From contig NZ_WBOS01000001.1 of the NCBI RefSeq assembly GCF_008923245.1, positions 744,001 to 808,000 on the forward strand: 64,000 nucleotides of DNA, in the 5' to 3' direction. Position 1 is the stretch's first letter, and every line of letters starts with the position of its first letter. The notes under the pieces are model-generated. The model was given only the letters and a program-made list of their open reading frames with translations, did no database searches and was not told where the DNA came from. Both the position numbers and the translations under genes were made by a program. Positions 1 through 9,815 of the stretch are shown in pieces. The DNA is from Cytobacillus depressus (lineage in GTDB: Bacteria > Bacillota > Bacilli > Bacillales > Cytobacillaceae).

Positions 1-2476
1 CGATTAAATCTTTCGTCACCCCGGCAATTAAATTCACCTTTCCATCGTTTACACTGCCAAGCACAACAATAGCGGAACCGAGCTTACTCTTTAAGTCATC
101 TGCCATATTGCGGAGATTATTCATATCAGATGCAGCTACCTTTGCAGCTAACACTGTCACTCCATTAATTTCCTTCGCTTTAGATACGAGGCTGCCAGCT
201 TCAATATTGCCCAATTTTGCTGCTAATGATTCATTTTCTCTTTGAAGCTGCTTCATTTCGCTTAATAGTCCTTCAATTCTTGAAGCTAAATCTTTCGGAT
301 TTGCTTTTAGTTTACTTGCCGCTTCTTTTAAAATGCTAATTTGGTCATTTAGTAATTGATAGGCTGCTTCGCCTGTTACAGCTTCAATTCGGCGTGTACC
401 TGCGCCGATTCCACTCTCAGACTGAATCTTGAAAAGACCAATCACTGATGTATTTGGAACGTGGCAGCCGCCGCAAAGCTCTAAACTGTAGTCTCCAATT
501 TGCACTACGCGGACAACTTTCCCATACTTTTCACCAAATAGTGCCATTGCCCCCATTGCTTTTGCTTCTTCTATATCTTTAAAATCAATGTTTAACTGTA
601 AGCTTCTCCAAATTTTTTCATTGACGATATTTTCAATGTTCTCCAGCTCTTCAGCTGAAATTTGGCCAAAGTGTGAGAAGTCAAAACGCAGGCGATCAGG
701 CTCAACTAATGATCCTGCTTGGTTGACATGATTTCCAAGGACATCCTTTAATGCTTGATGAAGCAAATGAGTTGCCGTATGATTCTTAATGATTTTTGAA
801 CGCGAAACTTCATCAACGACTGCGTGGACGCGATCATTTATTTTTAATGTTCCAGCCTCTACAACCGCTTTATGAAGGTTTTGTCCATTCGGTGCTTTCT
901 GAACATCTTTAATCGCTACTTTTAGCCCTTCAGATTCTAAAGTTCCCTTATCAGCAATTTGCCCGCCGCTTTCTGCATAGAAAGGAGTGACATCCATAAT
1001 GAGCTGAATCTCTTCGCCCGTTCCTGCTTCATTAACTAGTTGGCCATCCTTTACAATTGCAACAATTTGAGAATCTGCTTGAAGGTTGTCATAGCCAGTA
1101 AATGTACTTTCAACCTTAATTTCTCCTAGCACGCCGCCTTGTACTTGCATCGAATCAACATCTTGTCTTGCAGCTCTTGCACGCTCGCGCTGGCGGTTCA
1201 TCTCTTGCTCAAATCCATCGTGGTCGACCTTCATGCCTTCCTCTTCAGCATACTCTTCTGTTAATTCAACAGGGAAACCGTACGTATCATATAAGCGGAA
1301 TACATCTTCGCCTTGGATTGTATCATTGCCCTTTTCTTTTTCCTTTTTAATGACTGAAGATAATATGGATAAGCCTTCATTAAGTGTTTCATGGAAACGC
1401 TCTTCTTCATTTTTGATCACTTTTTGAATAAATTCTTCTTTTTCTTTTACTTCTGGATAGAAGTCTTGCATAATTTCTCCAACAACAGGTACGAGTTCAA
1501 ACATAAATGGACGATTGATATTGATTTGCTTCGCATAGCGTACTGCTCTACGGAGAAGACGGCGCAATACATATCCACGACCTTCATTCGACGGCAGTGC
1601 GCCATCGCCAACTGCAAATGCCACTGTACGAATGTGGTCAGCAATTACTTTAAATGCTACATCGCTTTCTTTGCCATTTCCGTACTTTACGCCTGAAATT
1701 TCCTCTGTCCCGCGAATAATTGGCATGAATAGATCTGTATCGAAGTTCGTTGGAACATTTTGAATAACAGATGCCATACGCTCAAGCCCCATACCTGTAT
1801 CAATATTCTTTTTCGGCAGCGGAGTATAGGTTCCGTCAGGATTATGGTTAAATTCGGAGAAAACAAGATTCCAAACTTCCAAATATCTTTCATTTTCCCC
1901 GCCTGGATATAATTCTGGGTCATTTATGTCATTCCCATATTCAGGTCCGCGGTCATAGAAGATTTCAGTGTTTGGTCCACTCGGTCCTTCGCCAATGTCC
2001 CAAAAGTTCCCTTCTAGACGAATAATTCTCTCCTCTGGCACCCCAATTTTCTTTCTCCAAATGTCAAAAGCCTCATCGTCTTCAGGATGAATGGTAACTG
2101 ATAATTTTTCTTTTTCAAAGCCAATCCATTTTTCATCTGTAAGAAATTCCCAAGACCATTCAATTGCTTCCTCTTTGAAATAATCTCCGATAGAGAAATT
2201 CCCTAGCATTTCAAAGAAAGTATGATGACGAGCTGTTTTTCCAACATTCTCGATATCATTTGTCCGAATCGATTTTTGCGCATTTGTAATTCTCGGATTT
2301 TCCGGAATCACACGGCCATCGAAATATTTTTTTAATGTTGCTACTCCACTGTTAATCCAAAGTAAAGTTGGATCTTCGTGTGGAACAAGGGACGCACTCG
2401 GCTCAATAGAATGCCCTTTTTCCTTAAAAAACTCTAAAAACAAACGGCGAATGTCAGAACCTGTTAATTGTTTCAT
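1..2476 (-). CDS. alaS: Alanine--tRNA ligase (3' end outside window)
   Basis: Charges tRNA-Ala with alanine in the cytoplasm and clears mischarged tRNA through its editing domain. About 825 codons are visible from the ATG; the C-terminal end runs off the left edge. The class II catalytic core is at the N-terminus, followed by the editing domain and the start of the DHHA1-type C-terminal region. The start is fixed by AAGGAGGAAAAAATAATG (minus strand). B. subtilis AlaS is about 878 residues, so roughly 50 are missing. Expression is controlled by the T-box leader directly upstream, which in this genome carries a repeat insertion. Confidence 0.98.
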   Translation of the reverse strand, partial: MKQLTGSDIRRLFLEFFKEKGHSIEPSASLVPHEDPTLLWINSGVATLKKYFDGRVIPENPRITNAQKSIRTNDIENVGKTARHHTFFEMLGNFSIGDYFKEEAIEWSWEFLTDEKWIGFEKEKLSVTIHPEDDEAFDIWRKKIGVPEERIIRLEGNFWDIGEGPSGPNTEIFYDRGPEYGNDINDPELYPGGENERYLEVWNLVFSEFNHNPDGTYTPLPKKNIDTGMGLERMASVIQNVPTNFDTDLFMPIIRGTEEISGVKYGNGKESDVAFKVIADHIRTVAFAVGDGALPSNEGRGYVLRRLLRRAVRYAKQININRPFMFELVPVVGEIMQDFYPEVKEKEEFIQKVIKNEEERFHETLNEGLSILSSVIKKEKEKGNDTIQGEDVFRLYDTYGFPVELTEEYAEEEGMKVDHDGFEQEMNRQRERARAARQDVDSMQVQGGVLGEIKVESTFTGYDNLQADSQIVAIVKDGQLVNEAGTGEEIQLIMDVTPFYAESGGQIADKGTLESEGLKVAIKDVQKAPNGQNLHKAVVEAGTLKINDRVHAVVDEVSRSKIIKNHTATHLLHQALKDVLGNHVNQAGSLVEPDRLRFDFSHFGQISAEELENIENIVNEKIWRSLQLNIDFKDIEEAKAMGAMALFGEKYGKVVRVVQIGDYSLELCGGCHVPNTSVIGLFKIQSESGIGAGTRRIEAVTGEAAYQLLNDQISILKEAASKLKANPKDLASRIEGLLSEMKQLQRENESLAAKLGNIEAGSLVSKAKEINGVTVLAAKVAASDMNNLRNMADDLKSKLGSAIVVLGSVNDGKVNLIAGVTKDLI

Positions 2477-2509
2477 TATTTTTTCCTCCTTATTTTTATC
2501 ATAAATTAA

Positions 2510-2920
2510 ACACAAAAAAGCCCTCATCCCTAACAGGGACGAGAGCTAGCTCGCGGTACCACCCTGATTGAAAAGTGGAAGCGCCTTGGTCACCCCCGAC
2601 AAGCACAAGACAAGCCTCACGGAAAGGTGCTCTTTACCTTTCTGGGAGGATTGGCTTGTGACCTCGAGGGGGGTAGGCGCTGGAGCTAGACTGTTATCTA
2701 AGTCGTGAACTCCAAATTCTACCTTCATCTCTCAGATCCTTAACGCGGAATAAACGGCAGGTATTAGCTGCACTCCGGATTAGCATTCTGTTATCCTTCA
2801 TCTAGGAATTCTTCCAGCCTAGGAATTCCCTTTCTTGAGATGGTCTATAACATACTCGTTCCTTCTTCGTGTTTCCTATTGTTAGCGTGACGGTTTGAAT
2901 GCGTCTGCATTTCTAGTTAT
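2510..2920 (-). promoter_or_regulatory. T-box leader of alaS, interrupted by a family A repeat
   Basis: A tRNA-sensing transcription antitermination leader. Read on the minus strand it has a Stem I region (about 2770-2905) with a GCT (Ala) triplet at 2782-2784 in the expected specifier position, the conserved AGGGTGGTACCGCG T-box sequence at 2552-2565, and a terminator hairpin (about 2519-2546) followed by T residues. The specifier assignment is by comparison with the hisS leader in this window. A structured repeat of about 124 bp (2571-2694) lies between the Stem III side and the antiterminator, making the leader about 410 nt, longer than the usual 200-300. Confidence 0.93.
2571..2694 (+). 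repeat. Intergenic repeat family A, short form, copy 1
   Basis: Begins with an AAAGTGGAAGCGCC-type end and finishes in GGCGCTGGAGCTAGAC. The outer arms (GCGCC / GGCGC) are complementary. Inside are a GACAAGCACAAGAC / GGCTTGTG pair and an AAAGG...CCTTT hairpin. It matches the copy at 38418-38542 almost base for base over long stretches. It contains no ORF of its own and is inserted in the alaS T-box leader. Confidence 0.9.
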
Positions 2921-2926
2921 AGTCGA

Positions 2927-2956
2927 ATTATATCGATTCGAAATCATGTTTGTCAA
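2927..2956 (-). promoter_or_regulatory. SigA-type promoter of alaS
   Basis: On the minus strand TTGACA (2951-2956) and TATAAT (2927-2932) are separated by 18 bp, both perfect consensus hexamers. Transcription would start near 2920, at the beginning of the T-box Stem I. The -35 element overlaps the 3' end of the upstream membrane protein gene. Confidence 0.85.
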
Positions 2957-4035
2957 GGACGTGAAAATTTCGAGTTAGGTCTTTTCATAAAATGAAATCT
3001 TGCGTGCACGAGACTGACTTTTAAAATAGCAAGAATAGGGACAGCGATAATAAGGCCGATGACACCGCCTGCTTCCCCGCCGGCCAATAAAGCAAACATG
3101 ATGACAAGCGGATGCATATCTAAGCTTTTGCCCATAATCATCGGGGATAAAATATTCCCCTCAAGAAATTGTAAAACAAAAACGATTACGACCGAAATAA
3201 TAATCAACTTTACCGAGATAGTGGCTGCAATAACTACTGCTGGAATGACGCCAAAAAATGGACCAAAATAAGGGATGACATTTGTTAAGCCAATAATGAA
3301 CCCTAGCAGCAACGGGTATTTCATATCAAAAATCCAAAAAAGAAGTGCGGATATAGCTCCTATGACAACGCAAACTAGAATTTGACCTCTTATATAGCTC
3401 CCAAGTGATTTATCAATGTCTCGTAAAAATAAAATCCCTTCCTGCCTCCATTTTCTCGGTGTTACATACCAAATTGTCCGTTTCATTAAATCAAAATCCT
3501 TTATCATATAAAAAGAAATAAACGGAACAATTGCGATAATAAGCGAATAATTCAACACATTCATCAAAATATTGACGCTTTTAGAAAGCATTTTATCTAA
3601 CGCTGATTCTAAAGCAATAATCCCTTCATCAATTCTTGCTTGGATTCCTTCTGGCCATGTTGATGTTTTTTCCTGAATGGTCTCCACCCAACCGCGATAT
3701 TGATTCGCAAATTGAGGTGCATTTTCCGACAAATCCTTTAATTGATGTATAAATGCCGGGATGCCTTTATAAAGAGCAAAACCAAGCCCGCCAAAAAATA
3801 AAACATATATGCCAAAAACTGCAACTCCCTTATTCAAACCGCTATTACTTATCTTCTCTACAATAGGATGAAGTAAATAAGTAATAAAAGCGGCAATGAT
3901 AAAAGGGATGAAGACGGCCATAATTATTTTTAAAACAGGTAACCAAAGCTGCTGCAGCTTAAGAAAGACAAAAAGGACAATAAATAGAAGAAGGAGAAAG
4001 CCTAAGCGGTAATACCATTTTAACCGAATGTCCAC
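2953..4035 (-). CDS. yrrI: AI-2E family (PerM-like) membrane transporter, YrrI-like
   Basis: A polytopic inner membrane protein of 360 residues of the AI-2E exporter/PerM family, whose members export small molecules or ions; the substrate is unknown. Hydrophobic segments cluster at residues 10-75 and 150-345, with a soluble stretch between. The C-terminal hydrophobic block with the PYFGPFFGVIPA sequence is typical of the family. The start is GTG preceded by AGGAGGGAGAAC. It lies directly upstream of alaS, as in B. subtilis, and its 3' end overlaps the alaS -35 box, so alaS is read from its own promoter. Confidence 0.88.
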   Translation of the reverse strand: MDIRLKWYYRLGFLLLLFIVLFVFLKLQQLWLPVLKIIMAVFIPFIIAAFITYLLHPIVEKISNSGLNKGVAVFGIYVLFFGGLGFALYKGIPAFIHQLKDLSENAPQFANQYRGWVETIQEKTSTWPEGIQARIDEGIIALESALDKMLSKSVNILMNVLNYSLIIAIVPFISFYMIKDFDLMKRTIWYVTPRKWRQEGILFLRDIDKSLGSYIRGQILVCVVIGAISALLFWIFDMKYPLLLGFIIGLTNVIPYFGPFFGVIPAVVIAATISVKLIIISVVIVFVLQFLEGNILSPMIMGKSLDMHPLVIMFALLAGGEAGGVIGLIIAVPILAILKVSLVHARFHFMKRPNSKFSRP

Positions 4036-4112
4036 GTTCTCCCTCCTAAAATCTCCATTATTTTTTTATTATTGAGTTGAGTGCAGTTTTTATACACAAT
4101 TTCAATTTATAC

Positions 4113-4146
4113 AAAAAGGACTAACGCTTAGTTTACGTTAGTCCTT
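4113..4146 (-). terminator. Rho-independent terminator after the YrzQ-like gene
   Basis: The minus strand gives GGACTAACG, a short loop, CGTTAGTCC and then TTTTT. The perfect 9-bp stem (4118-4126 with 4136-4144) sits just after the small gene at 4151. Confidence 0.85.
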
Positions 4147-4150
4147 GTGA

Positions 4151-4282
4151 TTAGAACATTTTAGTGATTCTTCTTTGCAGCTTTTTTCTTTGGCGGCTAG
4201 ACATTAAGTTATTTCTTTGAATAAGGTCATAAGCAGCCATTCCTGCACCGAAAGCGATTGCAGTCGTTACCATTCGTTTCAT
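4151..4282 (-). CDS. yrzQ: Small DUF3918-like protein, YrzQ-like
   Basis: A 43-residue protein beginning MKRMVTTAIAFGAGMAAYD, with a short hydrophobic N-terminal stretch and a very basic C-terminus (RQRKKLQRRITKMF). Its function is unknown. The ATG at 4282 has a GGGGGAATCGG ribosome binding site. A longer reading with a 36-residue N-terminal extension is possible but would overlap the neighbouring gene and has no ribosome binding site. B. subtilis has a small gene of this type (yrzQ) at the same place; the family name is from memory. Confidence 0.72.
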   Translation of the reverse strand: MKRMVTTAIAFGAGMAAYDLIQRNNLMSSRQRKKLQRRITKMF

Positions 4283-4346
4283 TCCGATTCCCCCGTTACA
4301 ATATTTTTTTTTGGCACAATTTTTGCAACGATGGCACGAATAAATA

Positions 4347-4538
4347 TTAAGATAGATACCGGCGCTCTTCTTCTTCGAAAAGGTCATCAAGAGAACTTAA
4401 TGTACCATCTTCCTCCACTTGGTGAGTGTTAATTACACCTTTAGCAACGGTCAGTTCAATAAAGCAGCCCCAGCAATAATATTGGCTAATTCCAATTTTT
4501 CCAATATCTTTGCTTTGGCAATTAGGACATTTTAACAC
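4347..4538 (-). CDS. yrzR: Small zinc-ribbon-like protein, YrzR-like
   Basis: 63 residues with two cysteine pairs, CPNC near residue 4 and CWGC near residue 22, forming a probable four-Cys zinc ribbon, then an acidic C-terminal half (LDDLFEEEERR). The start is GTG behind GAGGTG. It sits between the PRC-barrel protein and the YrzQ-like gene, all on the minus strand. Function unknown; a structural zinc site is inferred from the cysteine spacing. Confidence 0.7.
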   Translation of the reverse strand: MLKCPNCQSKDIGKIGISQYYCWGCFIELTVAKGVINTHQVEEDGTLSSLDDLFEEEERRYLS

Positions 4539-4550
4539 AGGGCAGACACC

Positions 4551-5024
4551 TCATTCTTTCACATTTACGATGATGGCGTCCTTCCCAATTGCGGGTGGAA
4601 TATCGGTTTTTACGACACGTTTTCCTTCCAGCATATCTGAAAAAAAGCCATCCGAGAGTTCATACCCTATGATTGTCCCCACTTCTTCAAGAAAATATAC
4701 ATCTTCTAATAAGCCTAGCCGCTCTCCTTCTCTCGTCATCATCATTTTTCCAGTGAGCGGATTTTGACTTTCAAAGGTATATTCATTAATTTTCTTGATT
4801 GGTTCAAGAACCTCATGACTCTCGACCATAACCCCGTCCCAGCCAAATGAGGAAACATCCTTTACTTTGAGTAAAAGACTCCTTTTCAATATCGTCCCTT
4901 TACGAACTATAAGACCAGTTACCGTTCCACATACGGAGATATTTAAATCAAATACATCACCAATTTTTGTCCCGCTTTTTATTTCAAATACTGGCAGCCC
5001 TTTTAACAATGAAAATGTCCGCAA
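4551..5024 (-). CDS. yrrD: PRC-barrel domain protein, YrrD-like
   Basis: A soluble protein with PRC-barrel-like beta modules; SLLKGLPVFEIKSGTKIGDV at the N-terminus and GERLGLLEDVYFLEEVGTII later are the typical repeated strands. PRC barrels bind partners in RNA processing and photosynthetic complexes; the role in Bacillus is unknown. The reading frame is open upstream to 5117, but those ATGs lack ribosome binding sites. A TTG at 5024 is preceded by AAGGTGGG at about 8 nt, giving a 157-residue protein that begins exactly at the first barrel strand. I therefore take the TTG start. Confidence 0.75.
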   Translation of the reverse strand: MRTFSLLKGLPVFEIKSGTKIGDVFDLNISVCGTVTGLIVRKGTILKRSLLLKVKDVSSFGWDGVMVESHEVLEPIKKINEYTFESQNPLTGKMMMTREGERLGLLEDVYFLEEVGTIIGYELSDGFFSDMLEGKRVVKTDIPPAIGKDAIIVNVKE

Positions 5025-5127
5025 AAGTATGTCCCACCTTCCCGGAACATTAATAGTTTGCGTATTTTTCATTAAAAAATAATGTAATTCCGTTTCCAAT
5101 CCCGCCAGTAATAACATTTAGAAATAG

Positions 5128-5295
5128 CTACTTTTTGTTATATCTTGGCTTATTAAATCTTTCATTTCTTTCTCCGCCATCGGAAAGCTCTTCGGAAAAT
5201 TCCTCGTTCAGCCAATTATCTATTCTCGATCCACTTTGAATTTCTGCTGAAGTTAAGTTGTTATTTGGTGCTGCCTCTTCATTCCATTTTCCCAT
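5128..5295 (-). CDS. Small hypothetical protein, 55 aa
   Basis: An ORF of 55 codons starting ATG-GGA-AAA-TGG with a GGAGGGTTCAGA ribosome binding site and ending TAG at 5128. The product is hydrophilic, starts MGKWNEEAAPNNNL, contains an acidic middle (NEEFSEELSDGGER) and has a basic C-terminus. It has no membrane segment or signal peptide. It lies between recD2 and the YrrD-like gene. I do not recognise the family. The strong ribosome binding site argues that it is translated. Confidence 0.6.
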   Translation of the reverse strand: MGKWNEEAAPNNNLTSAEIQSGSRIDNWLNEEFSEELSDGGERNERFNKPRYNKK

Positions 5296-5380
5296 TCTGA
5301 ACCCTCCATTTTAATACGTTTCTGTTGATTTCCGCTCCAATCAACAACAAAATAGCAATATCAACAATTTCCTTTAATTA

Positions 5381-5410
5381 ACAAAGAACAGCCTTTTCAG
5401 ACTGCTCTTC
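5381..5410 (-). terminator. Terminator after recD2
   Basis: On the minus strand GAGCAGTC, a TGAAAA loop and GGCTGTTC pair imperfectly (two G-T pairs), followed by a T-rich stretch. It lies immediately downstream of the recD2 stop codon. Confidence 0.6.
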
Positions 5411-5411
5411 A

Positions 5412-7847
5412 TTAGCTATTTTCTATTTCCATAAAATCATACGGTGTTATATTTCCCAATCCAATCAATGGGTCGGCTATCATTAGTGTTTCTTCATAAG
5501 TTAATGATTCCATCTCATCGGCTTCCATTATTTCTTCAGGTGCATTTTCATGATCTCCAATTGCTTCTTGAAGCTTTTCGGTTAAAGTTGTCAATCTTGA
5601 AAACTCATCCGCTCTTTCCACACCTAATCTAAGAGCTTCTTCTTCCCCACATAAAATCAAAAACTGTTTACTTCGGGTAATTGCAGTGTATAGCAAATTT
5701 CTTCGGAGCATTCGATAATAGCTCTTCACAACCGGAAGAATGACTATTGGAAATTCGCTTCCCTGTGATTTATGGACAGAACAGCAATAGGCATGAGTTA
5801 TTTGATTTAAATCTTGACGAGTATACGTCACTTCCGTCCCGTCAAAGGATGCGATAATCATATCTTGCTTTTCCGTATTTTCTTTCGCATAAAAGATGGA
5901 AACAATTTCGCCCATATCACCATTAAAAACATGGCTCTCCGGCTGGTTGACAAGCTGTAGAATTTTATCTCCGATACGGTATTGCACATCGCCAAATGCA
6001 AGCTCTTTTCGGGATCCATCAGGATTCGGGTTAAAAATCTCCTGTAGCATTTCATTTAACTTATCAATCCCAGCTGGTCCTCGATACATTGGTGCGAGTA
6101 CTTGGATATCTTTCGCTGTATAACCTTTTTTCTTCGCATTTAAAACGACTTTTTCTACAACCGTTGCGATTTGCCCTTGGCTGCATTTAAAAAAGGATCT
6201 GTCGGCTTGCTGTGCCGTTAAATTTTCCGGTAGCTTTCCTTTTTTCATTTCATGAGCAAGCTCAATGATAGACGATCCTTCAGCCTGCCGGTAAATATCT
6301 GTTAATCGAACTGTGGGAATCCGCTGGGAACTTAGCAAATCCTTTAATACTTGTCCCGGACCGACAGATGGCAGCTGATCTTCGTCGCCAACTAATATTA
6401 CTTGCAAGTTTTCGGGAAGGGCTTTAAATAGCTGATTGGCAAGCCAAATATCTACCATCGATGTTTCATCAACAATTAATATTTTGCCCTCGAGTGTATT
6501 TTCCTCATGACGGTCAAAACCTTCCGTTCCATTCCAACCGAGTAGCCTATGAATTGTGACAGCAGGTAATCCTGTTGATTCCGCCATCCTTTTCGCTGCT
6601 CTGCCAGTCGGTGCTGCTAATAAAAACGGAAACGGCTCTTCTTTTTTGTAGTCCTTTGGATTTAAAGAACAGCCGTGCAGTTCAGCATATAATTCAACAA
6701 TCCCTTTTATAACTGTTGTTTTTCCCGTTCCCGGACCACCCGTTAAAATTAGCATTGGTGACATGAGAGCTGTTTGAATGGCCTCTTTTTGCGTTGGAGC
6801 ATACTGCACTTTTAGCCGTTCCTCAAGTTTTCCAAGTGCGAGCAGAAATTCCGATTCTGGGAACTGTTCATCATATTGAGTCTGCTTTAAAATCCGCTTT
6901 ATATTTGTTACAAGACCTTTTTCAGAAAAAAATAGGGAAGGCAAATATAATCTTTGTTCTTCAACGATAATTTTTCCCTCTTCTTGAAGCTTGATGATTT
7001 CATCGGAAATGTCGCTAAACTCTATCTCATCCCGCTTATTGTCCTCTAAAAGCTTTTTCGTGCTTTGCAGGAGCTCCCTAGCTTCCATATACACATGCCC
7101 AGTCTGCATGCTTTCCATTTCTAAATTGTAAAGGCAAGCGGCTCTAATTCTCGCTGGATGATTGCCGGAAATTCCAAGCTTAAATCCTAGTTCGTCTGCT
7201 CTTCCAAAACCAATCCCTTCCACATCTTCTACTAGTTTATATGGGTTGTTTTGAATTACATTTAGCGTTTCCTCTTTATAGATCTGGTAAATTCTCATCG
7301 AAACCTGAGGGCCGAATCCATATTGATTTAAGGCAATCATAGCCTGCTCAATACCTTGATGCTGCATAAGTGTATCGTATAAGGACTTTGCTTTTTCCGG
7401 GGGGAGCTTTGGAATGTTATCAAGCAAGGAAGGCTCGTTTAATATTCGTGTAATCGCATTTTCCCCAAGGATCTCTACAATGGTTTCCGCTGTTTTTTTG
7501 CCAATTCCTTTAAATAGCTCACTAGATAAATAATTGACTACACCCTGTTTCGTCTGCGGGATGTCTTTGCGGTAGTGGCTGGCATGTAGCTGGACGCCGA
7601 ATTTAGGATGGTCTTTCAAGTCTCCGTAGAAAATATATGTCTCTTGCTCGTGCATTTTTGGAAAATAACCAGTAATGACCGCCTCTTTTTCTTCATATTG
7701 ATGGTTTGTTTCATCCACTCGGATTCGTAAAACCGTATATAAATTTTGCTCATTATGAAAAATAGTTACGAGATGGCGGCCTTTTATGTATTTCTTTTCT
7801 TGTTCGGAAAATAAATCTAATGACCCCTGCGAGTTCTGCCCTTCCAT
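5412..7847 (-). CDS. recD2: ATP-dependent RecD-like DNA helicase RecD2
   Basis: A superfamily 1B 5'-3' DNA helicase involved in mismatch repair and replication fork maintenance in Bacillus; it acts without RecBC. 811 residues, matching the long Gram-positive RecD2 type. There is an N-terminal OB-like region and a helix-hairpin-helix section (GIGKKTAETIVEILGENA). Walker A GGPGTGKTT is near residue 370, Walker B LIVDETSMVD near 457, and the C-terminal motif AYCCSVHKSQGSEFP is motif V/VI-like. The start ATG has GGAGGAGCAATGG context. It is separated from the TPR gene by about 33 bp, suggesting co-transcription. Confidence 0.96.
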   Translation of the reverse strand: MEGQNSQGSLDLFSEQEKKYIKGRHLVTIFHNEQNLYTVLRIRVDETNHQYEEKEAVITGYFPKMHEQETYIFYGDLKDHPKFGVQLHASHYRKDIPQTKQGVVNYLSSELFKGIGKKTAETIVEILGENAITRILNEPSLLDNIPKLPPEKAKSLYDTLMQHQGIEQAMIALNQYGFGPQVSMRIYQIYKEETLNVIQNNPYKLVEDVEGIGFGRADELGFKLGISGNHPARIRAACLYNLEMESMQTGHVYMEARELLQSTKKLLEDNKRDEIEFSDISDEIIKLQEEGKIIVEEQRLYLPSLFFSEKGLVTNIKRILKQTQYDEQFPESEFLLALGKLEERLKVQYAPTQKEAIQTALMSPMLILTGGPGTGKTTVIKGIVELYAELHGCSLNPKDYKKEEPFPFLLAAPTGRAAKRMAESTGLPAVTIHRLLGWNGTEGFDRHEENTLEGKILIVDETSMVDIWLANQLFKALPENLQVILVGDEDQLPSVGPGQVLKDLLSSQRIPTVRLTDIYRQAEGSSIIELAHEMKKGKLPENLTAQQADRSFFKCSQGQIATVVEKVVLNAKKKGYTAKDIQVLAPMYRGPAGIDKLNEMLQEIFNPNPDGSRKELAFGDVQYRIGDKILQLVNQPESHVFNGDMGEIVSIFYAKENTEKQDMIIASFDGTEVTYTRQDLNQITHAYCCSVHKSQGSEFPIVILPVVKSYYRMLRRNLLYTAITRSKQFLILCGEEEALRLGVERADEFSRLTTLTEKLQEAIGDHENAPEEIMEADEMESLTYEETLMIADPLIGLGNITPYDFMEIENS

Positions 7848-7880
7848 TGCTCCTCCTCCTTCCCTTACACTGTTTGCTTT

Positions 7881-8546
7881 CTATTCTAAACTTCCTTTTT
7901 CAATTAGCTTTTTACCGTAGCCAGCTAGTAAATGGTCCGGCTGAATATTTAAAGCCTTGTCGAAATATTCAAGCGCCAGAGCTTCATTTTCTTTAAACCC
8001 ATAAGCAACACCTAGGTTATAATAGGCATCGGCATGGTTTGGCTCAATTTTTATACATTGCTCTAGCTGAACGATTGATTCATCGATAAAATTTTCTTGC
8101 GCTAAACATAGTCCATACTGAAAAAAGCCTTCTTCATCATTTTCATTTAACTCCGTACTTCGCTGTAAATAAGGGAGAGCTAATTTTCCTTGCTCTAGAG
8201 CCATTAATGTTAGTCCAAGCATAAAATAATTATCTCCGGATTCGAGCCCCTTTTTCATCGCAGTTTCAAACATTTTTTTAGCTTCCTGAAAATTCTGCAG
8301 CTCATAATATAAATTTCCTGCACTATAATAGGCTGTCGCCGCATTCGGATCAATCGCCATTGCTTTTTCGTAAAATTGTAATGCCTTTTCATTCTCTCCG
8401 ACTGCCGATAAAACATTGCCAAAATTGATGTAAGATGCTGGGTCTGCCGGCTTTTCCTCAATTGCTTCCATAAAAATTTTAGCCGCTTCTTCCCATTTTC
8501 CTTCTTGCATATATTGAATACCTATTTGGTTTTTATCCATTTTCAC
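7881..8546 (-). CDS. yrrB: TPR repeat protein, YrrB-like
   Basis: About 221 residues built almost entirely of tetratricopeptide repeats: successive units such as NFGNVLSAVGENEKALQFYEKA and YYNLGVAYGFKENEALALEYFDKA follow the TPR consensus with Asp-Pro-Asn turns. It probably acts as a protein-protein scaffold; no catalytic residues are seen. Start: GGAG precedes a GTG at 8546 by about 5 nt. An ATG two codons further in is the alternative. It lies between mnmA and recD2 as in B. subtilis. A terminator after mnmA suggests its own or readthrough transcription. Confidence 0.85.
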   Translation of the reverse strand: MKMDKNQIGIQYMQEGKWEEAAKIFMEAIEEKPADPASYINFGNVLSAVGENEKALQFYEKAMAIDPNAATAYYSAGNLYYELQNFQEAKKMFETAMKKGLESGDNYFMLGLTLMALEQGKLALPYLQRSTELNENDEEGFFQYGLCLAQENFIDESIVQLEQCIKIEPNHADAYYNLGVAYGFKENEALALEYFDKALNIQPDHLLAGYGKKLIEKGSLE

Positions 8547-8600
8547 ATTCACTCCGTTTCACTAAAAAGTATAGCATATTCTTCCTAAGTTCAAACGAGC

Positions 8601-8649
8601 AAAAAAAAGGGCTCCCGACTCTGTATAACAGAACCAAAAGAGCCCTTTT
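8601..8649 (-). terminator. Terminator after mnmA
   Basis: On the minus strand AAAAGGGCTC, a long loop, GAGCCCTTTT and a run of T. The 10-bp stem is perfect, with a T-run of eight. It closes the iscS-mnmA unit. Confidence 0.88.
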
Positions 8650-8668
8650 AATATTTCAGTCATTTTGC

Positions 8669-9790
<1,122 letters not shown>

Positions 9791-9815
9791 TCACCACGTT
9801 TCTTATCTAATATTT

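Noticed and set aside
4283..4390. A 36-residue N-terminal extension of the YrzQ-like protein
   Set aside because: It overlaps the YrzR-like gene, lacks a ribosome binding site and is Cys/Lys-rich; the internal ATG has GGGGG upstream.
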